DNA from: Deltaproteobacteria bacterium
Lineage (GTDB): Bacteria > Desulfobacterota > Binatia > UTPRO1
Reading direction: 5' to 3'
Assembly (NCBI GenBank): GCA_016200545.1
Contig: JACQEO010000049.1
Location: 43,767 to 107,766 of the forward strand
DNA length: 64,000 nucleotides
Position numbers and translations under genes: made by a program. Shown in pieces: positions 12,440 through 20,847 of this stretch. Each line of letters begins with the position of its first letter. Within the stretch, counting starts at the first letter, position 1. The notes beneath the pieces are model-generated. The model made no database searches, had not been told where the DNA came from, and saw nothing but the letters and a program-made list of their open reading frames with translations.

Positions 12440-14022
12440 ACGCTCTCTCCGGGACCGATCGTGATCTCGACCGTCGTGCCCTGGCCGCGCCGGCTCTGCA
12501 CGCGCACGCTGCCGTCATGGGCGCGCGCGATGTCCTGGCTGATCGTCAGCCCGAGGCCGGTCCCGCGTCCGACGCCCTTGGTGGTGAAGAACGGCTGAAA
12601 AACACGCGTGATGTCCTCGGAGCCGATACCCTTGCCGTTGTCGCTGATGCGCACCACCAATCCCGGCGGACCGCCGTTGTCGCTCGCCGCCTCGGCGTAC
12701 ACCACGATGCTCCCGCCCTCCTCGACGGCGTCGACCGCGTTGGTGAGCACGTTCAACAAGATTTGCTGGATGCCGCGCGGATCAGCGGCGATCGTCGCCG
12801 GTGCCGCCGCGAGGTCGCGTGTGACCGCGATCCGCTTGGCACGCAGGACCGGGTCGAGCAGGCGCAGCGTATCCTCGATTAGCGGCGCGATCGCGACCGG
12901 ACGCCGCTCGAGACTCGGCGTGCGCGTCTGATCGAGGGCGTTGCGGATCGCCTGGCTCATCACCCGCACCTGCGACTCGATGATCGCGAGCTTCTCGCGT
13001 CCATCGCGCGACGTCACCTCCTTCTGCAGGAGCTGTGTGTAGCCGAGCACCGAGTTCAACGGCGTGCCGAGCTCGTGCGCGATCGCCGCGGTCATCTGGC
13101 CGAGCGCGGCCAGGCGCTCGGCGCGGCCGAGTTGCTTCTGGACGTGCCAGAGCTGCTCGTTGATGCGCTGCAACTCGAGGTTCTTGGCAGCGATGTCGGC
13201 GGTCGCCGCCGCGACCCGTGTCTCGAGTTCGTCGTTGAAGCGGCTGAGTCGTCCCACCAGCTCGCGATTCTCTTGGTCGGCGGTCGCGATGGTCTCGAGC
13301 ATGCGATTGAAGTGATCGCCGAGCTGCTGCAGTTCGTCGCTGCCGCGCAAGTGGACGCGAGTGTCGAGACGGCCGCCGCGCGCCGCGTTCATGGCGTCGA
13401 CGAGCAGGCGGATCGGACGGGCGATCGTGCGCGTCAGAATGAGCCCGAGCACGGCGGAGATGCCGAGCACCGAGAGCAGCGTCAGCAACAGCGCCTGCCG
13501 CGCCTGGAGGTTGCTCAGCCGCTCGACCTCGGCGAGCGACGCCTTGACGCGGATCGAGCCGATGACACGCTGGCCGAGGTGAAAGGGCGCGACCGCGAGA
13601 CCGAGGTGCGCGCTCCCCGGCAGGAGCTCCCACAGCGGGCGGTCGAGCTCCATCGCCAGCCGGTCGAGCGGGATCGGCTCGGTGGGACGGGCACGGCCGG
13701 AGCTGCCGAGCAGACGCCACTGGTTGCCGACCGGCAGCAGGATCTCGACGTCGGCCACGTTGCGATGCGTCCGTGCCAGCTCACCGAGACGATGGTGGAA
13801 ATTGCGGAGGTCCGTGCGTCCCCAGAGCGACCCGAGAAGGATGTCGATCTCTTTGGCGAGCGTCAACGCGCGCTCCTGCAAGTTGCGCTCGGCGATCCGC
13901 GTCGACAGCCGGATGTCGAGCGCCGTCGCCGCGGCGAGCACCAGCACCACCGTCAGCACGAGGAGCGCGACGACGCGCAACCGCAACGAACGCCAGGGAA
14001 ACAGTCGCATCGCCCGCATCAT
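12436..14022 (-). CDS. Membrane sensor histidine kinase (HAMP, HisKA, HATPase)
   Basis: About 528 aa from [16 protein letters not shown]. The order is a transmembrane segment (residues about 14-35), a periplasmic sensor region of about 150 residues, a second transmembrane segment ([20 protein letters not shown]), HAMP ([20 protein letters not shown]), a coiled-coil, HisKA ([17 protein letters not shown]) and an HATPase_c domain with [11 protein letters not shown] (N box), ISDNGKGI (G1) and [11 protein letters not shown] (G2). It autophosphorylates on His and donates phosphate to the coupled NtrC-type regulator. The putative peptidase gene ends 35 bp upstream on the same strand and may be co-transcribed. 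Alternative starts are 14019 and 14010. Confidence 0.93.
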
Positions 14023-14056
14023 ACCGCCGTCCGGGACGCCCGATAAGCGGGCATGC

Positions 14057-15370
14057 TCAGGGGCGGGTCGCCGCCGTCCGTGCGGCCCCGCCGATCCCCA
14101 CCTCGGGAAGCGAGGGGCGTTCGCCCTGATAGACGTGGCGGCGGAAGAACGCGGCATAGTTCTCGCCGGCGACCTGGCGGACGGCGCCGAGGAAGCGCGC
14201 CGTCGTCACGACGCCGCCCGCGCGTGCCACGACGCCGACGACGTCGTCGAGCCCGCGCGCGCCCGCCGTCCCGCGGCGAATGCGGCGGTCGAGGGCGTAG
14301 AGCACGAGGGGCGCGCTGTTGTTGTGGATGGCGGGCGCCTGGTCGCGGGTGAAATCGTGGCCCCAGAGCCCATAGCGCGCGAAGAGGCGCAGCGCCTTGG
14401 TGTACCCGGCGTCATCAAGAATTCCGATCCGGCGCTGAATCTCGATCGAATAAAACTCCGCCAGGCCCTCGGTAACCCAGTGCGCGTCCGCGGCGGGCCG
14501 AAAGGGCGCACTCACGTGGAAGAGCTCGTGCAAGTATGGGCTGGTGCGATCGGGCGTCTGCAGCGGTCGATTCCCGTGCATGTAGAAGGAGTCCTCGCCA
14601 CTGAGGCCGCCGCGCCACATCGGATCGGCACCGATCACGATCACGAGACGCGCGCGCGTACCGCCGAGGAGCTCGTGGACGATCGGTACGGCACGGTCGA
14701 GGAGGGCAAGCACGCGATCGGGGGGAACGCCCGCACCGGGCACGCCGGCAATCGTCACCGCCGTTCCCTGCACCGTCGCGTCGGTGCGATGAACGCGCCC
14801 GAGCATCAGCCAGCCGCGTGGGTGATCGAAGCGTTCGCGGCTCTCGACGAGGAACTGGCGCGGCCCCGCGACCGGCATCACCGTGACCACGTCCCAGCGC
14901 GACGGCAACCGGAAGACCAGGCGTGCCCGGGACTCCGGCTCGGCCTCGATGTTGCGGTTGAAGAGGACCGCGCTGCGGGGAAAGAGCGCGCTCGTCCGCG
15001 TGACGATCCAGCCGTCGCCGACGTAGCTGTCGAACCCCTTTCCGGGCGCGTGACGGTGAAGCAGGGCTGCCCGGTAGGTGAGGTGCGCGTACGGTGCGTT
15101 GGGCGACCAGACGATCTCGCCGCGGCGCCGTTCGACGACGCCGCTGCCCTCGAAGCCGTCGAACCGCTCCGGGTCGAAGCGCAGTCGGATGCGCTTCACC
15201 TCGTCGATACCGGCGAGCTCCCAGCGAACGAGGGCGACTGTGGCGGCGGGGCTCGGGATCTCGACGGTATACGTGACGCTGAAGGTCTCGTGGGGTTTCA
15301 CGTTCACGACCGGCGCCTCCGCCCGCGTCGTCGCGGCGCGCAGAAGGACGACGGTGATCGCGAGCGCCAT
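14057..15370 (-). CDS. Putative secreted zinc metallopeptidase (M61-like)
   Basis: About 437 aa from MALAITVVLLRAATTRAEAP, a short signal peptide with an A-x-A cleavage site (the frame is open 32 codons further upstream with Arg/Pro-rich sequence, which I reject). An N-terminal beta-rich domain of about 170 residues precedes a gluzincin-like catalytic core: YLHELFHVSAPFRP gives HExxH and HWVTEGLAEFYSIEI gives the downstream Glu ligand. The arrangement resembles M61 glycyl aminopeptidases, but overall similarity is modest from what I can read. It is probably periplasmic. It is followed at 35 bp by the histidine kinase, so it may lie in the same operon. Confidence 0.7.
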   Translation of the reverse strand: MALAITVVLLRAATTRAEAPVVNVKPHETFSVTYTVEIPSPAATVALVRWELAGIDEVKRIRLRFDPERFDGFEGSGVVERRRGEIVWSPNAPYAHLTYRAALLHRHAPGKGFDSYVGDGWIVTRTSALFPRSAVLFNRNIEAEPESRARLVFRLPSRWDVVTVMPVAGPRQFLVESRERFDHPRGWLMLGRVHRTDATVQGTAVTIAGVPGAGVPPDRVLALLDRAVPIVHELLGGTRARLVIVIGADPMWRGGLSGEDSFYMHGNRPLQTPDRTSPYLHELFHVSAPFRPAADAHWVTEGLAEFYSIEIQRRIGILDDAGYTKALRLFARYGLWGHDFTRDQAPAIHNNSAPLVLYALDRRIRRGTAGARGLDDVVGVVARAGGVVTTARFLGAVRQVAGENYAAFFRRHVYQGERPSLPEVGIGGAARTAATRP

Positions 15371-15472
15371 CCGGCCGGCGCTGCCAGCTCGACGCGACGG
15401 CCGTGCCGCGCGCGGCGCGCCACAGCACGGACGCGGCGGGCGCTCAGGGTCGGCGCCGCGCGCCACGCGGGC

Positions 15473-16489
15473 TCACGCGAACTCGAGCATGCGTTCGAGC
15501 GCCCGTGCCGCGCCCTGCCGCACGTCCTCGGCGAGCACGATCTCGTGGCGGCGGAACAGGAGCGCATCGCGCGTGCCCTCGAGCGTGATCATCTTCATGT
15601 ACTGGCAGAGCTTGCAGGCTCGGAAGAAGCGCTTCCCGGGAAGCTCGAGGAGCAAGCGGTCGGAGAGGCCGCACTCGGTCACGACGAGAAACTCGGTCGC
15701 CGCGCTCTCGCGCGCGTGGCGGATCATGCCGCTCGTGCTGAGCACCTGGTCGGCGAGCGCCAGCACGTCGGCGCGGCATTCGGGATGGGCGAGGATCTCG
15801 ACGTGCGGCAACCGCTCCTTCACGGCGCGCAGCTGCTCGGGACGGATCTGATGATGCACGTAGCAGTTCCCGTCCCACGCGATCACGGTCTTGCCGGTCT
15901 CCTTCTGCACGTATGCGGCGAGATTCTGGTCGGGTACGAAGAGGATGTGATCGGTCGGAAGGGCGCGCGCGATCGTGACGGCGTTGCTCGAGGTGCAGCA
16001 CACGTCCGACGCCGCCTTCACGTCGGCGGTCGTGTTGACGTAGCACATCACCTGGAGGTCGGGGTAGAGCGCGCGCAGCTCCGTCTTCCGCTCCTCCAGT
16101 GACTCGCCGGTGACGCTGTCGGCGAGACTGCAGCCGGCGCGGAGGTCCGGCAGCAGCACCGTCTTCTTGGGGTTCAGGATCTTGGCGGTCTCGGCCATGA
16201 AGTGAACGCCGCAGAACACGATCGTGCCAGCGGAGACTTTGGTGGCCTCGCGCGCCAGCTCGAGTGAGTCGCCGATGAAGTCGGCGACGTGGAAGATCTC
16301 CGGCCGCTGATAATTGTGGGCGAGGATGACCGCGTCGCGCTCGCGCTTGAGCACGTTGATCTCGGCGATGAGCGCCGTCATCTCGCCGCACACCTCGGGC
16401 GTGTAGGTCGGATCGTCGAGGTGGCTGAGCTCGTCGTGAAGCGCGTCGATCGTGGGGGGGACGGCGGTCACCATGATGCGTCGATGCAT
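15473..16489 (-). CDS. nadA: Quinolinate synthase NadA
   Basis: About 338 aa. The protein contains AVILAHNYQRPEI, GDSLELAREA, VFCGVHFMAETAKILNP, KTVLLPDLRAGCSLAD, CYVNTTADVKAASDVCCTSS, HPECRADVLALAD, STSGMIRHA, TECGLSDRL and CKLCQYMKMITL. These are the NadA signatures, including the three Cys that hold the 4Fe-4S cluster. It condenses iminoaspartate with dihydroxyacetone phosphate to quinolinate in de novo NAD synthesis. Possible starts are the ATG at 16489 or that at 16474; neither has a clear ribosome site, and the frame is open to 16588. No nadB or nadC is adjacent. It is divergent from the tRNA-Val/thrS operon. Confidence 0.95.
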   Translation of the reverse strand: MHRRIMVTAVPPTIDALHDELSHLDDPTYTPEVCGEMTALIAEINVLKRERDAVILAHNYQRPEIFHVADFIGDSLELAREATKVSAGTIVFCGVHFMAETAKILNPKKTVLLPDLRAGCSLADSVTGESLEERKTELRALYPDLQVMCYVNTTADVKAASDVCCTSSNAVTIARALPTDHILFVPDQNLAAYVQKETGKTVIAWDGNCYVHHQIRPEQLRAVKERLPHVEILAHPECRADVLALADQVLSTSGMIRHARESAATEFLVVTECGLSDRLLLELPGKRFFRACKLCQYMKMITLEGTRDALLFRRHEIVLAEDVRQGAARALERMLEFA

Positions 16490-16558
16490 ATTGCGGTCGA
16501 CGCGCACTCGCGTCAACGCGATTGTCCCGGCGACGGCGTCGTCCCACGCGTTCGCGCC

Positions 16559-16587
16559 TTGACACTCCGAATCGTGATTGATAGGCA
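16559..16587 (+). promoter_or_regulatory. Possible sigma70 promoter for tRNA-Val and the thrS operon
   Basis: A perfect -35 hexamer TTGACA (16559-16564) is followed after 17 nt by a weak -10 candidate TAGGCA in an AT-rich stretch (16582-16600), unusual for this GC-rich DNA. The tRNA begins about 23 nt further on. The -10 match is poor, so the assignment is tentative. Confidence 0.4.
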
Positions 16588-16609
16588 AATCAATCTGTTA
16601 TCGAATTTC

Positions 16610-16681
16610 AGGCACGTAGCTCAGTGGGAGAGCGCTTCCTTGACACGGAAGAGGCCGGCGGTTCAATCCCGCCCGTGCCTA
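16610..16681 (+). tRNA. tRNA-Val (anticodon GAC)
   Basis: A complete cloverleaf: acceptor AGGCACG pairs with CGTGCCT, D-stem GCTC/GAGC, anticodon stem CTTCC/GGAAG around loop TTGACAC (anticodon GAC), T-arm GGCGG-TTCAATC-CCGCC, discriminator A. CCA is not encoded. It sits just ahead of thrS on the same strand. Confidence 0.95.
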
Positions 16682-16707
16682 TCAGGCCGGCTCCTTCATC
16701 TCACCGC

Positions 16708-18639
16708 ATGACCGACGATGGGATCCGAGTGGCTCTGCCGAGCGGTGCCGAAGCGTTCGTGGCACGCGGGACCACGGCTGCCGACGCCTTGCGTGCGCTC
16801 GGGGAACGTCGCGTCGGTGAGGCGATCGCGGTCAAGGTCGGCGATCATGTGCTCGACCTCTCGCGCGGACTCGTCGCCGATGCGACCCTCGCCCCCGTCT
16901 TTCCCGACTCGCCCGAGGGACTCGACGTGCTCCGACACTCGAGCGCGCATCTCCTCGCGCATGCGGTGAAGCGACTCTTTCCGAACACGCAGGTGACGAT
17001 CGGCCCGGTCATCGAGAGCGGCTTCTATTACGACTTCAAGCGCGCCCAGCCGTTCACCCCCGAAGACCTCGAGCGCATCGAGGCGACCATGCGCGAGCTC
17101 GCGAGCGAGAACATCCCCGTGAGCCGTCGGGAGATGCGGCGCGCGGAGGCGATCGCACTCTTCCGGGAGATGGGTGAGCACTACAAGGTCGAGATCATCG
17201 AGGGCATCCCGGAGGATCACGTATCGCTCTATACCCAGGGCGATTTCACCGATCTCTGCCGCGGACCGCACGTGCCGTCGACGGGGCGACTGCGCGCCTT
17301 CAAGCTGACGAGCGTCGCCGGGGCGTATTGGCGCGGTGACGAGCGCAACGAGATGCTGCAGCGCATCTACGGGACCGCATTTCCCACGCCGAAGCAGCTG
17401 AAGGAGCATCTCGCGCTTCTCGAGGAGGCGAAGCGCCGCGACCATCGCCGCCTCGGACGCGAGCTCGACCTCTTCAGCTTCCATCCCGAGGCGCCGGCCA
17501 GTCCGTTTTTCCACCCGAAGGGCGCGATCGTCTACAATACGCTCGTCGCCTATATCCGCGACCTCTATCGAGAGTTCGGCTACGACGAGGTGCTCACCCC
17601 ACAAATCCTCGACGTCGAACTCTGGAAACGCTCCGGACACTACGAGAACTACCGTGAGAACATGTACTTCACCGAGGCCGACGAGCGCCAGATGGCGGTG
17701 AAGCCGATGAACTGCCCGAGTCACTGTCTCCTCTATGCCGACGGCAAGCGCTCCTACCGTGACCTGCCGCTCCGCCTCGCCGACTTCGGGCGTCTGCATC
17801 GCTACGAGCGTTCCGGTGTCACCGCCGGGCTCACCCGCGTGCGCTCGTTCTCGCAGGACGACGCGCACATCTTCTGCGCGCCCGAGCAGATCGACGCCGA
17901 GGTGACGAGCGTCGTCGAGATGATCTTCCGCACCTACGACCTCTTCGGCTTCTCCGAGCGCCGCATTTATCTCGGCACACGACCGGAGCGTTCGATCGGC
18001 GACGCGGCGACGTGGGAACGCGCCGAGCGCACATTGCGGGAGGTCCTCAAGCGCCGCGGCATCGCCTTCGAGGTGCACCCCGGGGAGGGCGCCTTCTACG
18101 GTCCGAAGATCGATTTTTGTATCCTCGATGCGATGCGCCGCGAATGGCAGCTCGGCACCGTCCAGCTCGACTTCTCCCTGCCCGAGCGCTTCGACCTCCA
18201 CTTCATCAATCGGGAAGGCAAGGAGGAGCGCCCGGTGATGATCCATCGCGCGCTCCTCGGGTCGATCGAGCGCTTCATGGCGATCCTGCTCGAGCACTGT
18301 GCTGGTGATTTTCCGCTCTGGCTCGCGCCGGTACAGGTGCGCCTCATCACGGTGACCGACCAACAGCAGGCCTACGCCCAGCAGGTGGTGGCGACGTTGC
18401 GGGCGTCCGGGTTGCGCGCGGAAGCGGATCTCCGCAACGAGAAGCTCGGCTACAAGATTCGCGAGGCCGAGCTGCAAAAGGTACCGATCGTGCTGGTGAT
18501 CGGCGAGAAAGAGGTCGCGGCGCAGACCGTCGCGCCGCGCCGGCGGGGCGCGGGCGCGCTGCCGGCGAGCGACCTGCCGAGCTTCATCGCAAGCATCGCG
18601 ACGGAAGCGCGCCCGGGCGCGCCAGGAGGTGTCCCATAA
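16708..18639 (+). CDS. thrS: Threonyl-tRNA synthetase
   Basis: 643 aa. The ATG of MTDDGIRVALPSG is chosen because it starts the N-terminal TGS domain; the frame extends upstream through the tRNA, which rules out earlier starts. The second N-terminal (editing) domain has HSSAHLLAHAVK. The class II catalytic core has MNCPSHCLLY (with the zinc-binding Cys), RLHRYERSGVTAGLTRVRSF (motif 2), and PVMIHRALLGSIERFMAILLEH (motif 3 area). The C-terminal anticodon-binding domain includes ADLRNEKLGYKIREAEL. It charges tRNA-Thr. It heads the classic block with infC, rpmI, rplT, pheS, pheT and ihfA. The stop codon overlaps the proposed infC ATA start. Confidence 0.97.
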   Translation: MTDDGIRVALPSGAEAFVARGTTAADALRALGERRVGEAIAVKVGDHVLDLSRGLVADATLAPVFPDSPEGLDVLRHSSAHLLAHAVKRLFPNTQVTIGPVIESGFYYDFKRAQPFTPEDLERIEATMRELASENIPVSRREMRRAEAIALFREMGEHYKVEIIEGIPEDHVSLYTQGDFTDLCRGPHVPSTGRLRAFKLTSVAGAYWRGDERNEMLQRIYGTAFPTPKQLKEHLALLEEAKRRDHRRLGRELDLFSFHPEAPASPFFHPKGAIVYNTLVAYIRDLYREFGYDEVLTPQILDVELWKRSGHYENYRENMYFTEADERQMAVKPMNCPSHCLLYADGKRSYRDLPLRLADFGRLHRYERSGVTAGLTRVRSFSQDDAHIFCAPEQIDAEVTSVVEMIFRTYDLFGFSERRIYLGTRPERSIGDAATWERAERTLREVLKRRGIAFEVHPGEGAFYGPKIDFCILDAMRREWQLGTVQLDFSLPERFDLHFINREGKEERPVMIHRALLGSIERFMAILLEHCAGDFPLWLAPVQVRLITVTDQQQAYAQQVVATLRASGLRAEADLRNEKLGYKIREAELQKVPIVLVIGEKEVAAQTVAPRRRGAGALPASDLPSFIASIATEARPGAPGGVP

Positions 18640-19151
18640 GCGTCAAAGAAGCCCAGGTCCGCATCAACCATCAGATCCACTCCCGTGAGGTACGAGTGAT
18701 CGACGCCGACGGCGGCCAGCTCGGCGTCCTGCCGACCTCCGATGCCCTGCGCATCGCCGAGCAGAAGGAGCTCGATCTCGTCGAGATCGCGCCCACCGCG
18801 AGCCCGCCCGTCTGTCGCATCATGGATTACGGGAAGTTCCGCTACGAAAAGAAGAAGAAGGCGCAGGAGTCGAAGAAGAAGCAGGTCTACGTCACCGTGA
18901 AGGAAGTGAAGATGGGCTCCCGGACGAGCGTGCACGACGTGGACTTCAAGGTCGGTCACATCCGCAAGTTCCTCGACCGCAGCCAGCGTGTGAAGGTCTC
19001 GGTTTTCTTCCGCGGCCGCGAGATCACGCATCCCGAGATCGGTCGCGACCTCCTCCTCGGCGTATTTGAAAAGGTCAAGGATTTGAGCAATATGGAGGTC
19101 AGTCCGCGGCTCGAAGGCCGCAACATGTCGATGATGCTGCAGCCGCGCTGA
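18636..19151 (+). CDS. infC: Translation initiation factor IF-3 with an ATA start codon
   Basis: 171 aa if translation begins at the ATA codon at 18636. That codon is in frame, directly follows AGGAGGT (18624-18630) with a 5-nt gap, and is followed by SVKEAQVRINHQIHSREVRV, the conserved IF-3 N-terminus. The first ATG-type start used by simple gene callers (18696) would cut off this N-terminal region. The rest is typical: VDLVEIAP-type motif (LDLVEIAPTASPPVCRIMDYG), lysine-rich linker, and the C-terminal domain to NMSMMLQPR. IF-3 binds the 30S subunit and rejects non-canonical start codons, so rare starts such as AUU or AUA in infC allow autoregulation. It overlaps the thrS stop (ATAA). Confidence 0.93.
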   Translation: MSVKEAQVRINHQIHSREVRVIDADGGQLGVLPTSDALRIAEQKELDLVEIAPTASPPVCRIMDYGKFRYEKKKKAQESKKKQVYVTVKEVKMGSRTSVHDVDFKVGHIRKFLDRSQRVKVSVFFRGREITHPEIGRDLLLGVFEKVKDLSNMEVSPRLEGRNMSMMLQPR

Positions 19152-19178
19152 GCGCCGGCCGTGAGAGGATCCACACGC

Positions 19179-19376
19179 ATGCCGAAGATGAAGACGCGCC
19201 GCGGAGCGGCCAAGCGCTTCACCGTGACAGGAAGCGGTAAGGTGAAGCGAGGCAAGGCGTACAAGCGCCATCAACTCTCGTGCAAGACGCGCAAGCAGAA
19301 GCGCAATCTGCGCCACGCGACGACCGTGGCCGAGGTCGACAGCCGGAACGTCCGCCGGTTGATCCCGTACCTGTAA
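19179..19376 (+). CDS. rpmI: 50S ribosomal protein L35
   Basis: 65 aa, very basic: [20 protein letters not shown], then [17 protein letters not shown] and [10 protein letters not shown]. This is a complete L35. It lies 27 bp after infC and 22 bp before rplT, the conserved infC-rpmI-rplT arrangement in which L20 often represses translation of the cluster. No leader structure was checked here. Confidence 0.97.
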   Translation: MPKMKTRRGAAKRFTVTGSGKVKRGKAYKRHQLSCKTRKQKRNLRHATTVAEVDSRNVRRLIPYL

Positions 19377-19398
19377 GCGGGCGAGGGGAGCGAGAACG

Positions 19399-19746
19399 AT
19401 GCCACGGGTAAAGCGCGGCACCAAGACACGCCGCCGCCACAAGAAGGTTCTGAAGCTCGCGAAAGGCAACGTCGGTGGCCGGCGTCGTGGGTATCGGCAA
19501 GCACGCGAGACGGTCGAGAAGGGACTCGTCTACGCGTACCGCGATCGCAAGGTCCGAAAGCGCGACTTCCGTAGCCTCTGGATCGTACGCATCAACGCCG
19601 CTGCGCGCCTGCACGGGCTGAGCTACAGCCGGCTGATGCAAGGCCTAAAAAAGGCCGGCGTCGACCTCGACCGCAAGGTTCTGGCCGATCTCGCCGTCCG
19701 CGACCCCGGCGCGTTCGGTGACCTGGCGCGCATCGCGGCCGCCTGA
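19399..19746 (+). CDS. rplT: 50S ribosomal protein L20
   Basis: 115 aa, the normal length. It starts [20 protein letters not shown] with GAGGGGAG about 8 nt upstream. The segments [39 protein letters not shown] and [20 protein letters not shown] are diagnostic. L20 is an early 23S rRNA-binding assembly protein and in many bacteria an autogenous repressor of infC-rpmI-rplT. Confidence 0.97.
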   Translation: MPRVKRGTKTRRRHKKVLKLAKGNVGGRRRGYRQARETVEKGLVYAYRDRKVRKRDFRSLWIVRINAAARLHGLSYSRLMQGLKKAGVDLDRKVLADLAVRDPGAFGDLARIAAA

Positions 19747-19797
19747 CCGTGCCCCGATGCGCCGCCCGGCCGGCGCCTGTCACTCCCGACTGATCGC

Positions 19798-20832
19798 ATG
19801 AAGGCGACGCTCGACGCCCTCGGCGCGGAGATCGAGAACGCGCTCGACGGCTGTCGATCCGATGAGGATCTCGAGCGCGTCCGCATCGCGTACCTCGGAC
19901 GCAAGGGACGCCTCACCGAAGTCATGCGCGGAGTGGGCGCTCTCGCGCCCGAGGAGCGTCCCGCCGTCGGCGAGCTCGCGAACGCGCTCAAACGCCGCGT
20001 CGACGAGTGCATCACGGCGCTTCGTGAACGCTGGAAAGCCGAGCGCAGGCAGCACGAGCTCGAACGCGAGCGCCTCGACGTGACGCTTCCGGGGCGCGTC
20101 TGGCCCTACGGGCACGTGCACCCGCTCACCGCCGCTCTCGACGAGGCGGTGGCGATCTTCGTCAGCCTCGGCTTCTCGGTCTATGAAGGACCGCACATCG
20201 AGGACGAGTACCACAACTTCGAGGCCCTCAACATTCCGAGCGATCATCCCGCGCGCGACATGCACGACACCTTCTTCGTCGACCACACCCACATTCTCCG
20301 CACCCACACCTCGCCGGTGCAGATCCGCGTGATGGAGAACCAGGAGCCGCCGATCGCCGCGATCGCGCCGGGCGCGGTCTTCCGCCACGACGACGACGTC
20401 ACCCACTCGCCGATGTTCCATCAGGTCGAGGGCTTTCTCGTCGATCGAGCGGTCACCTTCGGCGACCTGAAAGGCGTGCTGTCGCTCTTCGTGCAACGCA
20501 TGTTCGGCGACGACACCCGATTGCGCTTTCGGCCGAGCTTCTTTCCCTTCACCGAGCCGAGCGCCGAGATTGACATCAGCTGCGTCATCTGCGGCGGCGC
20601 GCGTGCAGTGAATGGCGGCACGTGCCGCGTGTGCAAGGCGACCGGGTGGCTCGAGATTCTCGGCGCCGGCATGATCCATCCCGCGGTGTTCCGCGCCGTC
20701 GGCTACGATCCGGAGGTGGTGACTGGGTTTGCGTTCGGCGTCGGCATCGAGCGCGTGGCGATGCTGAAGTACGGCATCACCGACATCCGCCTGCTGTTCC
20801 AGAACGACCTCCGCTTCCTGCGCCAGTTCTGA
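19798..20832 (+). CDS. pheS: Phenylalanyl-tRNA synthetase alpha subunit
   Basis: 344 aa. The N-terminal coiled coil includes RVRIAYLGRKGRLTEVMRGV. The catalytic domain includes HPLTAALDEAVAIF, GFSVYEGPHIEDEYHNFEAL, DTFFVD, RTHTSPVQIRVME, VFRHDDDVTHSPMFHQVEGF (motif 2) and GFAFGVGIERVAMLKYGI (motif 3). A CVICGG/CRVCKATGW Cys cluster lies just before the last section, as in many PheS. It forms an alpha2-beta2 enzyme with PheT, encoded 15 bp downstream. Confidence 0.97.
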   Translation: MKATLDALGAEIENALDGCRSDEDLERVRIAYLGRKGRLTEVMRGVGALAPEERPAVGELANALKRRVDECITALRERWKAERRQHELERERLDVTLPGRVWPYGHVHPLTAALDEAVAIFVSLGFSVYEGPHIEDEYHNFEALNIPSDHPARDMHDTFFVDHTHILRTHTSPVQIRVMENQEPPIAAIAPGAVFRHDDDVTHSPMFHQVEGFLVDRAVTFGDLKGVLSLFVQRMFGDDTRLRFRPSFFPFTEPSAEIDISCVICGGARAVNGGTCRVCKATGWLEILGAGMIHPAVFRAVGYDPEVVTGFAFGVGIERVAMLKYGITDIRLLFQNDLRFLRQF

Positions 20833-20847
20833 GCTAGGGTACCGGCA

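Noticed and set aside
16696..18477. 593-codon minus-strand frame opposite thrS
   Set aside because: Shadow frame; the plus strand encodes a full threonyl-tRNA synthetase.
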